From: Paenibacillus profundus
GTDB taxonomy: Bacteria; Bacillota; Bacilli; Paenibacillales; Paenibacillaceae
Assembly: GCF_021369635.1 (NCBI RefSeq)
Contig: NZ_JAJNBZ010000044.1
Span: 1-38,179 of the forward strand
Direction: 5' to 3'
Length of the DNA: 38,179 nt
In this document: one piece after another, positions 9,193 to 18,624 of the stretch
How the letters are laid out: the number at the start of each line of letters is the position of its first letter
Numbering within the stretch: the first letter of the stretch is position 1
The notes under the pieces: model-generated
What the model saw: only the letters and a program-made list of their open reading frames with translations
Database searches by the model: none
What the model was told of the DNA's origin: nothing
Program-made: the position numbers and the translations under genes

Positions 9193-9792
9193 TCAAAAGC
9201 TATCGGACTTGTTGTTCACAGGCAGGACGCGCTGTTCCGCCTTTTCATACAGAGCAAGCAATCGCTTGATGAATGCGATCTTAGGCGCCGACCAGTATAT
9301 GAACAAGGCCGAAACGATGCCTAACATAGCTCCTGCAGCGACATCTACAGGATAATGGACCCCTACCCAAATCCGGGAGACGGCTACACAGCATGCAAGC
9401 CCAAGCCACAGCCACCCTTCCTTTTTGCGAACGAGCCAGAATGACACACAGATTGAAAAGAACAAAATCGTATGGTCACTCGGAAATGAATTATCGATAG
9501 CATGTTCAATCAGCTTGTTGACGTGCGGCAGCTCCGCAAATGGCTGATGATGGGTGTATAGTTGACCAGCCATTTTCCCGAGAATTTCAGCAAGAACAAA
9601 GGCAAGCCCAGCTTGTATGACCATCATTCTGTTTTTACCCGTGCGGGTGAACCAATATACAAACATACCCAAGACTAAAAAATACAGCATATATTCCGCC
9701 ACAAAGACGGCCACCGGGTTAAGGGAAGCATACTGCTTGCCTAAATCATTAATTGCTCGAAAGACATCTATATGATACTGAGAAAAAGACAC
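9193..9792 (-). CDS. bcrC: undecaprenyl-diphosphatase, PAP2 family (BcrC-like)
   Basis: Converts undecaprenyl pyrophosphate to the monophosphate at the membrane. This recycles the lipid carrier and competes with bacitracin for its target (family knowledge). The PAP2 motifs are visible: a K73...HHQP stretch for motif 1, PSDH at 104-107, and SRIWVGVHYPVD with Arg140, His146 and Asp150. The 199-residue protein has about five membrane segments. Motif 1 has QP rather than the textbook RP, a variant I believe occurs in one BcrC subfamily. It lies 56 bases after bcrB, in the same orientation as the exporter, which supports a role in bacitracin resistance. Confidence 0.88.
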   Translation of the reverse strand: MSFSQYHIDVFRAINDLGKQYASLNPVAVFVAEYMLYFLVLGMFVYWFTRTGKNRMMVIQAGLAFVLAEILGKMAGQLYTHHQPFAELPHVNKLIEHAIDNSFPSDHTILFFSICVSFWLVRKKEGWLWLGLACCVAVSRIWVGVHYPVDVAAGAMLGIVSALFIYWSAPKIAFIKRLLALYEKAEQRVLPVNNKSDSF

Positions 9793-9847
9793 TTATAAAA
9801 TTCCTCCCGCATTTCTAATTCATGATTGAACTACCCTGATATCAACT

Positions 9848-10582
9848 TCAATGGATATCCGCCTTTTTAAAGTAAACAATGGTTGCTATAAGTCCAATGA
9901 TAGCGGTAGCAATAATCGCCGCATACGAATACAACGGGGGATATTCGGGAACAAAGCCGTTGTCCGCGATAAGATGTACGGCTGACCACGGATATAAAGC
10001 CTTATATTCCCGATTGGCAAGCGCCACGTTGCCCATCGTAATAACAGCCGTAAAGATAATGGTTGGAACATAATTTTTGAACAGAAAGGTGACAAATATA
10101 GTTGGGGTCGACAAGAGAAACAGCAGGCTGCCTCCGATGAGAAATTGTTTCAGTGATTGTAACAATACGCCAGCACTCAAGCCTTCATACTGTCCTATCC
10201 ATCCCAAAATGAAAGTCAGTCCCCAAGCCACCAAAGTTAATACCAGTATCCAAATGAATAGCAACACCAGCTTGCTTGCAATGAAGCTAATTTTTGACAC
10301 AGGGATGGTTAACAGATTTTTCAGTGTGTCTTCCACATACTCACGGTTAAACAGATAAGCCGTAATGACTCCATATAGCAGGGTTCCAATTAGAAGAAGC
10401 ACATACAAATTGGTCTGGGAAAATGCCTCGCTAAATAGAACAGGCATATCGGGCTTTTTCGCTTTGTAATCTAAATATCCGATAAAGACCATCAACGGGG
10501 CCGCTGCCGCTCCAATAAGACTGACCATGAACATCTTGGCTCGCTTAAGCTTGAGAAGTTCTGTATACACCAAATTAACCAA
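9848..10582 (-). CDS. bcrB: ABC-2 type exporter permease (BcrB-like)
   Basis: The membrane subunit of the BcrAB exporter, 244 residues with six hydrophobic segments. It starts with the family-typical short cytoplasmic helix VYTELLKLKRAKMFMVSLIG and contains YLFNREYVEDTLKNLLTIP, a conserved region of this permease group. It overlaps the ATPase gene by 8 bases, so the two are translationally coupled. Its place between bcrA and bcrC supports export of bacitracin or a similar cell-wall-active peptide. The exact drug is inferred from context. Confidence 0.85.
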   Translation of the reverse strand: MVNLVYTELLKLKRAKMFMVSLIGAAAAPLMVFIGYLDYKAKKPDMPVLFSEAFSQTNLYVLLLIGTLLYGVITAYLFNREYVEDTLKNLLTIPVSKISFIASKLVLLFIWILVLTLVAWGLTFILGWIGQYEGLSAGVLLQSLKQFLIGGSLLFLLSTPTIFVTFLFKNYVPTIIFTAVITMGNVALANREYKALYPWSAVHLIADNGFVPEYPPLYSYAAIIATAIIGLIATIVYFKKADIH

Positions 10583-11495
10583 TCGTCCCGCCTCCTATTA
10601 ATTTGATGAAGTAATCTTCCAATCTGTCCTCACTTAGCGCAATCCTTGATACTTCGATGTCATGCTCCACGAGCATTTTGTTAATCTTGCCTTGCTGGCC
10701 AATGTGCGAGTACACGCGGATTTTCCCATCGTCATGAACCTCATAGTCAAAAATATCGAAACGCTGCTCCAGAAGCATTGCTGCTTTGTTATCGTTGGAT
10801 ACTTGAAACTCAAGAAATTTACGGTTCCTTGTCCGCAGCTCCGCAAAAGAGATTTCTTCAAGCAGCTTCCCTTGATGAATAATCCCGATCTGATCGGCCA
10901 GCTGCTCGACTTCGGATAAAATATGGCTCGAAATGAGAATCGTTATCTTTCTTTCTTCGGCAAGAGTTGTGATGAGTTTGCGTATTTCCTTGATGCCGAT
11001 CGGATCCAAGCCATTAGTAGGCTCATCTAGTATTAACAGCTCCGGGTGATGAAGAATAGCGCGGGCGATTCCCAGTCTCTGCTTCATCCCCAAGGAATAT
11101 TTGCCGACTAACTTAGCAGGTTCATTCTGCAGCCCAACGATTTCTAGAGCTTCTTCGATTGCATTTTTTTTATGGACGCCCATGAGCTTGGCATTAATGA
11201 GCAGATTTTCCCGGGCCGTCAGGTTTTCATAAAAACCTGAAAACTCGACAATGGAACCCACTCTCCTTAAAATCTCTTTTTGCTTGGTTAGCAAATTTTC
11301 TCCGAATATTTCGATCTGCCCTTGGGTCGGTTTGATTAAGCCTAGCAACATGCGAATAGTCGTCGTTTTGCCTGCGCCATTCTGTCCAAGAAAGCCGTAA
11401 ATCTGCCCCTGCTCCACGGTCATGTGAAGGTTGTCCACGGCCTTCTGCGTACCATATGCTTTCGTTAAATGGGTCGTTTTTATAATTGCGCTCAT
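10575..11495 (-). CDS. bcrA: ABC exporter ATP-binding protein (BcrA-like)
   Basis: The ATPase subunit of the exporter, 306 residues. Walker A is GQNGAGKTT, the signature YSLGMKQRLGIARA, Walker B LLILDEPTNGLDP, and the H-loop SSHILSEVEQL. About 80 residues follow the ATPase core, as in BcrA/CcmA-type proteins. The start ATG has AGGAGG with a 6-base spacer. An array of four 11-bp-spaced boxes and a -10 element lie directly upstream (11543-11596), so this gene probably begins its own transcript, induced by the neighbouring response regulator. Confidence 0.9.
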   Translation of the reverse strand: MSAIIKTTHLTKAYGTQKAVDNLHMTVEQGQIYGFLGQNGAGKTTTIRMLLGLIKPTQGQIEIFGENLLTKQKEILRRVGSIVEFSGFYENLTARENLLINAKLMGVHKKNAIEEALEIVGLQNEPAKLVGKYSLGMKQRLGIARAILHHPELLILDEPTNGLDPIGIKEIRKLITTLAEERKITILISSHILSEVEQLADQIGIIHQGKLLEEISFAELRTRNRKFLEFQVSNDNKAAMLLEQRFDIFDYEVHDDGKIRVYSHIGQQGKINKMLVEHDIEVSRIALSEDRLEDYFIKLIGGGTIG

Positions 11496-11542
11496 GCTGC
11501 ACCTCCTGCTTTTTCATGACTTTTACATCGGCTCATAACTAC

Positions 11543-11596
11543 ATGATAAGCAGGCGATTTTAAATGCCTCTTAACCAGTTCTTAATTAATTCTTAA
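11543..11596 (-). promoter_or_regulatory. response-regulator box array and promoter of bcrABC
   Basis: Reading the minus strand, TTAAGA occurs at 11596-11591, 11585-11580 and 11574-11569, and TTAAAA at 11563-11558. Successive boxes are exactly 11 bases apart with 5-base gaps. A -10-like TATCAT follows at 11548-11543, and there is no good -35 where one would be needed. One-turn-spaced direct repeats in place of a -35 are the usual layout of activator sites for OmpR/PhoB-type regulators, and such a regulator is encoded next door. Confidence 0.7.
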
Positions 11597-11632
11597 CATG
11601 ACCCGTTCATAAGGAAACATTGGGATATTCTC

Positions 11633-12649
11633 TTACAATTGTTTAGGGATAGTGAAGCTAAACGACGTTTTCACTCCCGGATTGCTTTCCGCCCATATTC
11701 TCCCTCCGTTTTTCTCGACAAGCGCTTTTGCGATGGCAAGACCCAGACCGCTTCCGCCGTGCAAAGGATTCCTTGAGCGCTCGGTACGATACATTCGTTC
11801 GAATACCTTGGTCAATTCGTCTTCCGGAATTCCTGCCCCCTTGTCCCATATGCTCAGTTGATACACTGTCGTGTGTTCTGTCAGCTCAATGCCCAATACT
11901 TGCCCATCTTGTCCATACTGCACCGCATTTTTTATGATATTGTTTATTATTCGCAGCAAGCTTAGCCGCTCTGCCGTGACCAAGCATTTCTCTTCGAGGA
12001 TGGATGCGTTAAGCTCCATATTGACTTTAGTCAACTCAGGCAAAAATTCAATCACTGCTTCCCGCGTAATCTCCGCAAAATCAAGCACTTCCGGCTGCAA
12101 TGGAACTTCATCTGCATCCAGCTTCGCCAAATGGAATATTTCATCAATCAAATCCTTTAAGGCGCTAGCCTTCTTGGAGATGATGTCAACATATTCTTGT
12201 CTTTCTTCTCTCGAAGCAGCGATATCATCCTTGAGGGCATCCACATATCCGATAATCGATGTGAGGGGTGTCCGAATATCATGGGAAATATTAGACAACA
12301 GACTCTTTCTTGCCGCCTCGGATTTGATCGTCTGGACTTGGACTTTGTCTAACTGCTCGATCAACTCATTGATAGAGAAAATAACCTCATTAAATAAAGG
12401 CTCGTCATTCGCCAATAGTCTGGTGTTCACATTTCCAGCAATGGCACGTTTCAATGCTGTAACCGCGCCCTTTACTTTCGTCATGAATTGGAATCTCATG
12501 GATAATAGGATTGCCGTTATTACAAAAAGCGCAGTAAATAAAACCCCACGAAATATTCCATGGGGCTGATTCATGAAATCCATGATGACAAGAGCTATCA
12601 TGATTACTAATTGCGCAATGAGGAGAGAGATGCTCTTGTCATGCTTCAT
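11633..12649 (-). CDS. sensor histidine kinase of the bcr locus
   Basis: Two membrane segments (about residues 7-24 and 33-51) are joined by only about eight residues, so there is almost no extracellular sensor. This is the layout of intramembrane-sensing kinases that respond through a partner transporter (family knowledge). A HAMP-like linker follows, then HisKA with His123 in SNISHDIRTPL, and an HATPase domain with N (INNIIKNAVQYG), G1 (WDKGAGIPEDEL) and G2 (GGSGLGLAIAK) boxes. A GTG start nine bases further upstream is possible, but the ATG at 12649 has AGGTGAG four bases upstream. It overlaps the response regulator gene by 11 bases. Proximity suggests it senses bacitracin-type stress; B. 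licheniformis BacS is the likely analogue. Confidence 0.88.
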   Translation of the reverse strand: MKHDKSISLLIAQLVIMIALVIMDFMNQPHGIFRGVLFTALFVITAILLSMRFQFMTKVKGAVTALKRAIAGNVNTRLLANDEPLFNEVIFSINELIEQLDKVQVQTIKSEAARKSLLSNISHDIRTPLTSIIGYVDALKDDIAASREERQEYVDIISKKASALKDLIDEIFHLAKLDADEVPLQPEVLDFAEITREAVIEFLPELTKVNMELNASILEEKCLVTAERLSLLRIINNIIKNAVQYGQDGQVLGIELTEHTTVYQLSIWDKGAGIPEDELTKVFERMYRTERSRNPLHGGSGLGLAIAKALVEKNGGRIWAESNPGVKTSFSFTIPKQL

Positions 12650-13361
12650 CTTTCTCACCTACAAACTTATAACCGATTCCCCACACGGTCTGAATCAACT
12701 TCGGATCGGATGGGTCTTCTTCGATTTTTTTTCTGAGCTTGCGGATATGCACCATCACGGTATTGTCATCTTCCAAGTATTCGCTGTCCCACACCTGGCG
12801 AAATATTTGGGTCTTCGTAAATACTTGTTCCGGATGGGAAGCAAAAAACTTTAGCAGTTCAAATTCTTTTGCCGTTAATAAAATCTCTTCTCCAGCTCTG
12901 GTCGCAGTATACTTTTTCGAATCGATCGTTAAGCCTTTGTACCGGATTAACGTGTCCTCATGAACACTGCCTATACTGCCCTCGCTGCCTAATATTAAAA
13001 ACCGCCTCAGATGAGCCTTGATTCTGGCAACCAATTCATTAACGCTAAAAGGCTTCGTAATATAATCATCCGCCCCGATGCCCAGCCCTAAGATCTTATC
13101 AATCTCTTGGTCCTTAGCCGTGAGCATAAGGATCGGAACATTGGTTTTATTGCGAAGTGTTCTGCATACCTCTATGCCATCGATCTTGGGCATCATCAGA
13201 TCCAATATAATTAAGTTATATTTATTGTTATCAAATAGACGAAGGGCTTCCTCTCCATTTACCGCCATATCGACCTTGTACATTTCTCTTTCTAAATACG
13301 TTTTCAACAGCTCCCGAATTTCTTTTTCATCATCGGCTATAAGGACTTGAATATCTTCCAT
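12639..13361 (-). CDS. response regulator, OmpR/PhoB family
   Basis: A 240-residue regulator. The receiver domain (1-118) has acidic D10-D11, phosphoacceptor Asp54 in LIILDLMMP, Thr81 and Lys103 in TKPF. The C-terminal winged helix (about 135-232) shows LLTAKEFELLKFFASHPEQV and DDNTVMVHIRKLRKKIEEDP, then TVWGIGYKF. It is co-transcribed with the kinase. The 11-bp direct repeats upstream of bcrA are its probable targets, and a second repeat pair lies upstream of its own gene. Confidence 0.93.
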   Translation of the reverse strand: MEDIQVLIADDEKEIRELLKTYLEREMYKVDMAVNGEEALRLFDNNKYNLIILDLMMPKIDGIEVCRTLRNKTNVPILMLTAKDQEIDKILGLGIGADDYITKPFSVNELVARIKAHLRRFLILGSEGSIGSVHEDTLIRYKGLTIDSKKYTATRAGEEILLTAKEFELLKFFASHPEQVFTKTQIFRQVWDSEYLEDDNTVMVHIRKLRKKIEEDPSDPKLIQTVWGIGYKFVGEKDEA

Positions 13362-13400
13362 CTTCTCACCAGCTTCTTATTCATTGGCAAACTTGTAGAT

Positions 13401-13424
13401 TTAGTTTAACTAATCCTGAACTAA
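13401..13424 (-). promoter_or_regulatory. possible operator upstream of the response regulator
   Basis: On the minus strand TTAGTT occurs at 13424-13419 and 13413-13408, again exactly 11 bases apart. The second copy is also half of a 13-base palindrome TTAGTTTAACTAA (13401-13413). It lies 40-60 bases upstream of the response regulator start. It could be an autoregulation site or belong to the divergent importer operon. Confidence 0.35.
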
Positions 13425-13562
13425 ATTGCACATGGAAGAGCGGCTTGAAATAGAAGCCCCCCACAATTTGGACACAAACCATAACCGCCCCCTTTACAAT
13501 AAATTATATTCCGCTTGATGTTGGTTTAACTTTGTTCATCTATGATTAGACACGTAAAAGGA

Positions 13563-13591
13563 TGAAAAACAAAGTGAAAACTAAATGAAAA
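13563..13591 (+). promoter_or_regulatory. TGAAAA repeats in the importer leader
   Basis: TGAAAA occurs at 13563, 13575 and 13586, spaced 12 and 11 bases, ending at the ribosome binding site of the binding-protein gene. Repeats of this kind could be an operator for the DeoR-type repressor at the end of the operon, but the stretch is A-rich and of low complexity, so this is a weak call. Confidence 0.25.
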
Positions 13592-13604
13592 AGGAGTCAT
13601 GAAC

Positions 13605-14699
13605 ATGCGTACTCATCGTTTCATGAAATGGACAGCAGCCGTGCTTGCTTCCGCATTATTGCTCGCAGGCTGCTCTTCCGGACAAGCTGCGAACCAGGCA
13701 GTCGATGCTTCCAACCTGACCTTGGATCAAATTGTTGAAAAGGCAAAACAAGAAGGTGAAGTCAATTCGGTCGGCATGCCGGATACTTGGGCCAACTGGG
13801 TGCAAACGTGGAACGATTTAGGAACGAAATATGGCTTGAAACATACAGATACAGACATGTCCAGTGCCGAAGAGCTTGCGAAGTTCGAATCGGAACAAGA
13901 TGATGCAACCGCAGATATCGGAGACGTCGGCATTGCGTTCGGTCCGCTGGCACAGCAAAAAGGACTGACACTCCCGTACAAAACCTCGTACTGGAATGAC
14001 ATTCCGAATTGGGCCAAAGACAATGAAGGCCACTGGCTGCTCGGCTATACCGGAACACTGTCCATCATTACAGATAAGAACAAAGTGAAGAACCCGCCGA
14101 AAACGTGGGATGACATTAAAACCGGCACCTTTAAAGTCGCTGTCGGCGACGTCATGAAGGCGAACCAAGCGCAATTCGCCGTCTTGGCTGCCGCTTATGC
14201 TTTCGGCGGTGACGAAACGAACATTCAACCGGGCATTGATTTCTTCGCAGAACTGGCGAAGAACAAGCGCCTTGCTTCCAATGATGCCGGATTGGCGAAC
14301 CTGGAGAAGGGTGAAGTGGAAGTCGGCTTCCTCTGGGATTTCAATGCGCTCGGCTACCGTGACAAAATCGGCAAGAACCGCTTCGATGTCGTAATCCCGG
14401 AAGAAGCTTCGGTCATTAGCGGTTACGCAACCGTCATCAACAAATATGCGAAGCATCCACACGCTGCGATGCTGGCACGCGAACATATTTTGTCCGATGA
14501 AGGTCAATCGAACTTGGCACGCGGGTATGCGCGTCCAATCCGCGCGAACGCGAAGCTGGCTGACGACGCCAAGGCAATGCTGCTTCCGGATGATATGTAC
14601 AAAAATGCGAAGCCGGTCAAAGATTTAAAAGCATGGGAAGAAACGACGAAAAAACTTCCACAGCTGTGGCAAGAACAGGTGCTCATCCATGTCCAATAA
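13605..14699 (+). CDS. ABC importer solute-binding lipoprotein, family 1 (iron/polyamine/phosphonate type)
   Basis: Captures the substrate outside the membrane and delivers it to the two permeases encoded downstream. The lipoprotein signal has lipobox LLAGC with Cys23. The mature part resembles PotD/AfuA/PhnS-like binding proteins: a VNSVGMPDTWANW-type first strand, GTLSIITDKNKVKNPPKTWDD, and a C-terminal NLARGYARPIR segment. An ATG at 13599 lies only two bases from the GGAG, so the ATG at 13605 with an 8-base spacer is preferred. The substrate is not determinable; 2-aminoethylphosphonate, polyamine or ferric iron are all known for this family. A terminator-like hairpin after the gene should make it more abundant than the rest of the operon. 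Confidence 0.87.
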   Translation: MRTHRFMKWTAAVLASALLLAGCSSGQAANQAVDASNLTLDQIVEKAKQEGEVNSVGMPDTWANWVQTWNDLGTKYGLKHTDTDMSSAEELAKFESEQDDATADIGDVGIAFGPLAQQKGLTLPYKTSYWNDIPNWAKDNEGHWLLGYTGTLSIITDKNKVKNPPKTWDDIKTGTFKVAVGDVMKANQAQFAVLAAAYAFGGDETNIQPGIDFFAELAKNKRLASNDAGLANLEKGEVEVGFLWDFNALGYRDKIGKNRFDVVIPEEASVISGYATVINKYAKHPHAAMLAREHILSDEGQSNLARGYARPIRANAKLADDAKAMLLPDDMYKNAKPVKDLKAWEETTKKLPQLWQEQVLIHVQ

Positions 14700-14733
14700 G
14701 AAGCTTATCTTTATCATGTTGGAGCAAACATCG

Positions 14734-14758
14734 GCGTCTCCGTAAGGGGACGCTTTTT
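14734..14758 (+). terminator. intra-operon attenuating terminator
   Basis: An 8-bp stem including one G-U pair (GCGTCTCC at 14734-14741, GGGGACGC at 14746-14753) with a GTAA tetraloop, followed by TTTTT. It sits between the binding-protein gene and the first permease and should lower downstream expression. Confidence 0.7.
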
Positions 14759-14795
14759 GTTCACATGACAGACGACAGCCGAAAGGAGTACGTAT

Positions 14796-15641
14796 ATGAA
14801 ACGGTTTAACAGCATGCTGTACATCACGGTGATCCCGTTATTCATTTTTGTGGCGTTATTCATGTTCGTTCCGCTCTTCACGATGATCTCGGGAAGCTTC
14901 CAGCCAGACGGCGGCGGCGCGTTCACGTTGACGCAATATACAGAAATATTCACGAATCCATATTACTTGAAAGCATTCGAGAACAGCATTCTCATTTCCT
15001 TATTGTCGAGCTTAATTGGCATTGCAGCTGCGGTGTTCGCGACGTACGCCATTACCCGCTTCCCGAAGCACATTCAGGAACGCGTGCTCGTCATTACGAA
15101 CTTGACCTCGAACTTCGCAGGCATTCCGCTGGCATTCGCCTTCATCGTGCTGCTCGGCAACAGCGGCTTGTTCACCTTGCTGTTCCGTCAATTCGGCATT
15201 GATATGTCGGCGGCGTTCGATTTGTATTCGTGGTCGGGGCTGACCGTTATTTACGTGTACTTCCAGCTTCCGCTCGCAATTATGCTGCTGTACCCGATGT
15301 ACTACGCTATCCAGGACAATTGGAAAGAAGCCGCGTCGCTGCTCGGCGCATCCCCTTTTCAATTCTGGAGACGCATCGGACTGCCGATATTGCTGCCAGG
15401 GATCGCAGGCACGTTCAGTATCTTGTTCGCCAATGCGATGGGCGCCTACGCTTCTGCTTACGCGTTGACGGGCAGCAACTACAATCTCGTGCCGGTGCGC
15501 ATCGGCGCGCTCGTATCGGGTGATATATTCGCTCGTCCAGAGTTGGGCAGCGCCTTAGGCGTGCTGCTTGGCTTAACGCTGCTGGCCGCCATGCTCGTCA
15601 ATGAATGGCTGACGCGTAAAGTTCGGAGGGATCTGCTATGA
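14796..15641 (+). CDS. ABC importer permease 1
   Basis: Membrane subunit of the importer, 281 residues and six hydrophobic segments. The cytoplasmic EAA loop that contacts the ATPase is visible as WKEAASLLGASPFQFWRRIG followed by LPILLPGI. It starts at ATG with AAAGGAG seven bases upstream. The stop overlaps the start of the second permease by four bases (ATGA), so the two are translationally coupled. It belongs to the PotB/CysU-type permease family. Confidence 0.9.
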   Translation: MKRFNSMLYITVIPLFIFVALFMFVPLFTMISGSFQPDGGGAFTLTQYTEIFTNPYYLKAFENSILISLLSSLIGIAAAVFATYAITRFPKHIQERVLVITNLTSNFAGIPLAFAFIVLLGNSGLFTLLFRQFGIDMSAAFDLYSWSGLTVIYVYFQLPLAIMLLYPMYYAIQDNWKEAASLLGASPFQFWRRIGLPILLPGIAGTFSILFANAMGAYASAYALTGSNYNLVPVRIGALVSGDIFARPELGSALGVLLGLTLLAAMLVNEWLTRKVRRDLL

Positions 15642-16494
15642 CACGATTGACTCGTTCGCTGCCGATGGTTGCTTTTGCTGCAGTGCTCATCTACTTGTTC
15701 ATTCCCGTTATCGCCACCCTGCTCTACTCGCTAGCCACGTCGTGGAACAAGACGATATTGCCAGAAGGCCTGACGCTGCAGTGGTTCGGCGAGCTGTTCC
15801 GCGATACACGATTCATTCAGGCGTTCGGACGCTCGCTGCTGCTAAGCAGTGCGGCTACAATTGCCGCCGTTGTCGTCATCGTTCCGGCTACATTCGCCAT
15901 TTCGCTGTATGCTCCGAAGCTGGAGCGCTGGGTGCAAACGCTTGTCATGCTCACCTACGCCGTGCCAGGCGTCATTATGGCGGTCGGATTGATTCGGGCC
16001 TACTCAGGCAAAGGCTTCTCGATGATTATCATCGTCTTCGGCGCATATGTCATCGGCATGCTTCCGTTCATGTACCAAGGCACACGCAACAGCTTGCGTG
16101 CCGTACAGGCAGGCTCGCTGATGGAAGCTGCCGAACTGCTCGGCGCGAGCCGCATGAAAGCTTTCATTCGCGTTATCGTTCCGAATATTATGCCAGGGAT
16201 TCTCGTGTCGGCGCTGCTCTCCTTCTCCATCTTGTTCGGCGAGTTCGTGCTCATCAACATTCTTGTCGGCGGCCGCTTCGAAACGATGCAGCTGTACTTA
16301 TACGCCAAATTGAATACGAGCGGACATATCGCAAGCGCCATTACCGTAACATACTTCATCCTCATGGCCATCCTCAGCGCATGGATTGTGAAGCTGACAG
16401 GACGCACATCCAAGCCGAACAAGGAACCAAGCGCTGCGGTGGCTGAAGCTGCTATCCCTACAACTAAAGCGATGATGAGCAAGGAGGCTTCATA

Positions 16495-16495
<1 letters not shown>
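15638..16495 (+). CDS. ABC importer permease 2
   Basis: Second membrane subunit, 285 residues. The EAA loop reads MEAAELLGASRMKAFIRVIV followed by PNIMPGI. There are six hydrophobic segments, and a C-terminal cytoplasmic tail of about 30 residues rich in Ala, Lys and Pro. It belongs to the PotC-type family. The end of the gene overlaps the ATPase start by one base (TAATG), consistent with a single tightly packed operon. Confidence 0.9.
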
Positions 16496-17494
<999 letters not shown>

Positions 17495-17511
<17 letters not shown>

Positions 17512-18268
17512 TGAACGTAGACAGCATATTTTAGAACAGCTGCAACGATATGGGAAAATTCAGGTGGCGTCCCTCGCCACTGCGTTAACTGTCACGCAGG
17601 AGACGATCCGCCGTGACTTGGACGAGTTGGAAGCGAAGCAAATGCTGAAGCGGGTGTACGGCGGTGCCGTTGCCTATTCACATGTAAAGATGGAGCCCCG
17701 CTTCGAAAAGAAGAGCACCATAGAACACACGGCGAAGACGGCAATAGGCGAAGCTGCCGCCACGCTCATTAAAGACGGCGATACCATCGTCATCGATGTC
17801 GGCACGACGACCGTCGAGCTCGCCCGGGCAATCCGCGGCGTCGTTCGTGTAACGATTGTCACGAATTCAATTCCTGCAGCAGAACTGCTCAATGAACGGC
17901 TGGAAGCCAAATGGTTCGATGGTAAAGTGATTATGCTGGGAGGCGTGACACATCCGGAACAGAAATCGATAGCGGGCGCTTTGACGTGCGAATTGCTTAC
18001 GCGATTCCACTTCGATAAAGCGTTCATCTCCTGCGGCGGGATGACGTCTTCCGGCATTAGCGATTACGACATGGAAGAATCGATATGCTCGAACTTAATG
18101 ATTCAACAATCGGACCAAGCGTATGTGCTAGGAGACCGATCGAAGCTCGGGGAAACGCAATTTTTCCGCATCTGCGAACTGGACAAAGTCTCCGCCGTTA
18201 TCTGCAATGCGCCGATGCCGGAGGATTGGGCACGGTCTGGTGTGAATGTCGAGTGGATTACAGCATAG
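17495..18268 (+). CDS. DeoR/GlpR-type transcriptional repressor
   Basis: A 257-residue regulator. The N-terminal winged HTH (about 4-58) reads RRQHILEQLQRYGKIQVASL and TQETIRRDLDELE, ending in the family motif KRVYGGAV. The C-terminal effector domain (75-235) carries the sugar-phosphate-isomerase-like DGDTIVIDVGTTT, TNSIPAAELL and the GGVTHPEQKSIAG segments. It is the last gene of the importer operon and overlaps the ATPase gene. It probably senses a phosphorylated metabolite and represses the operon. No separate promoter was seen. Confidence 0.9.
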
Positions 18269-18624
18269 CGGCCATTATCGTCAAATGGGGTGCTTTTATG
18301 AAATGTCGTAACAGCAGTGCAGTAACGTAACACGTTTTTCACGCCGAATGGAAGCTGTTCGGCCTCGTCCGCTCCTTTGCTCCATTCTCCCCTTCCGTCA
18401 GAGAGCCCCTGTACCTTAGTGACAGCGCTGAATGATACGAGTGAACTGTCGCCACGCCATGTATAGTAGCGCTCCAGGGCACGGTAACCATACCACACGT
18501 TATTTGGCCATCCTCGACGTTATCCTTTCTGATCAAAGGGGAGAATAGTCATAAGGAGCATGGAATAAAAGGCCTTTTATCCACATGAAGAGCAGCTATA
18601 AATCAGGTTGGGTTCAAACTGTTT
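18269..18624. other. intergenic stretch with possible decayed coding sequence
   Basis: A 356-base gap between the DeoR gene and the tail-anchored protein gene. On the minus strand one frame from about 18498 to 18330 reads WYGYRALERYYTWRGDSSLV and EQLPFGVKN. It looks protein-like, but it has no start signal and I recognise no family. No clear terminator for the DeoR operon was found here. Confidence 0.25.

Noticed and set aside
8995..9324. 109-codon plus-strand frame at the end of the bcr operon
   Set aside because: Crosses a perfect terminator hairpin and overlaps the bcrC gene in antisense; not a plausible gene.
9193..9792. QP instead of RP in PAP2 motif 1 as a sign of inactivity
   Set aside because: The other catalytic motifs are intact and, as far as I recall, this variant occurs in a BcrC subfamily, so it is not evidence for loss of function.
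11871..12569. 232-codon plus-strand frame inside the kinase gene
   Set aside because: Antisense shadow; Ser-rich composition typical of reverse reading of a coding frame.
13563..13591. possible CRISPR-like short repeats
   Set aside because: Only three copies of a 6-base low-complexity motif; no array of repeats and spacers exists anywhere in the window.
13818..14507. 229-codon minus-strand frame inside the binding-protein gene
   Set aside because: Antisense shadow caused by high GC third positions; the plus-strand lipoprotein is conserved.
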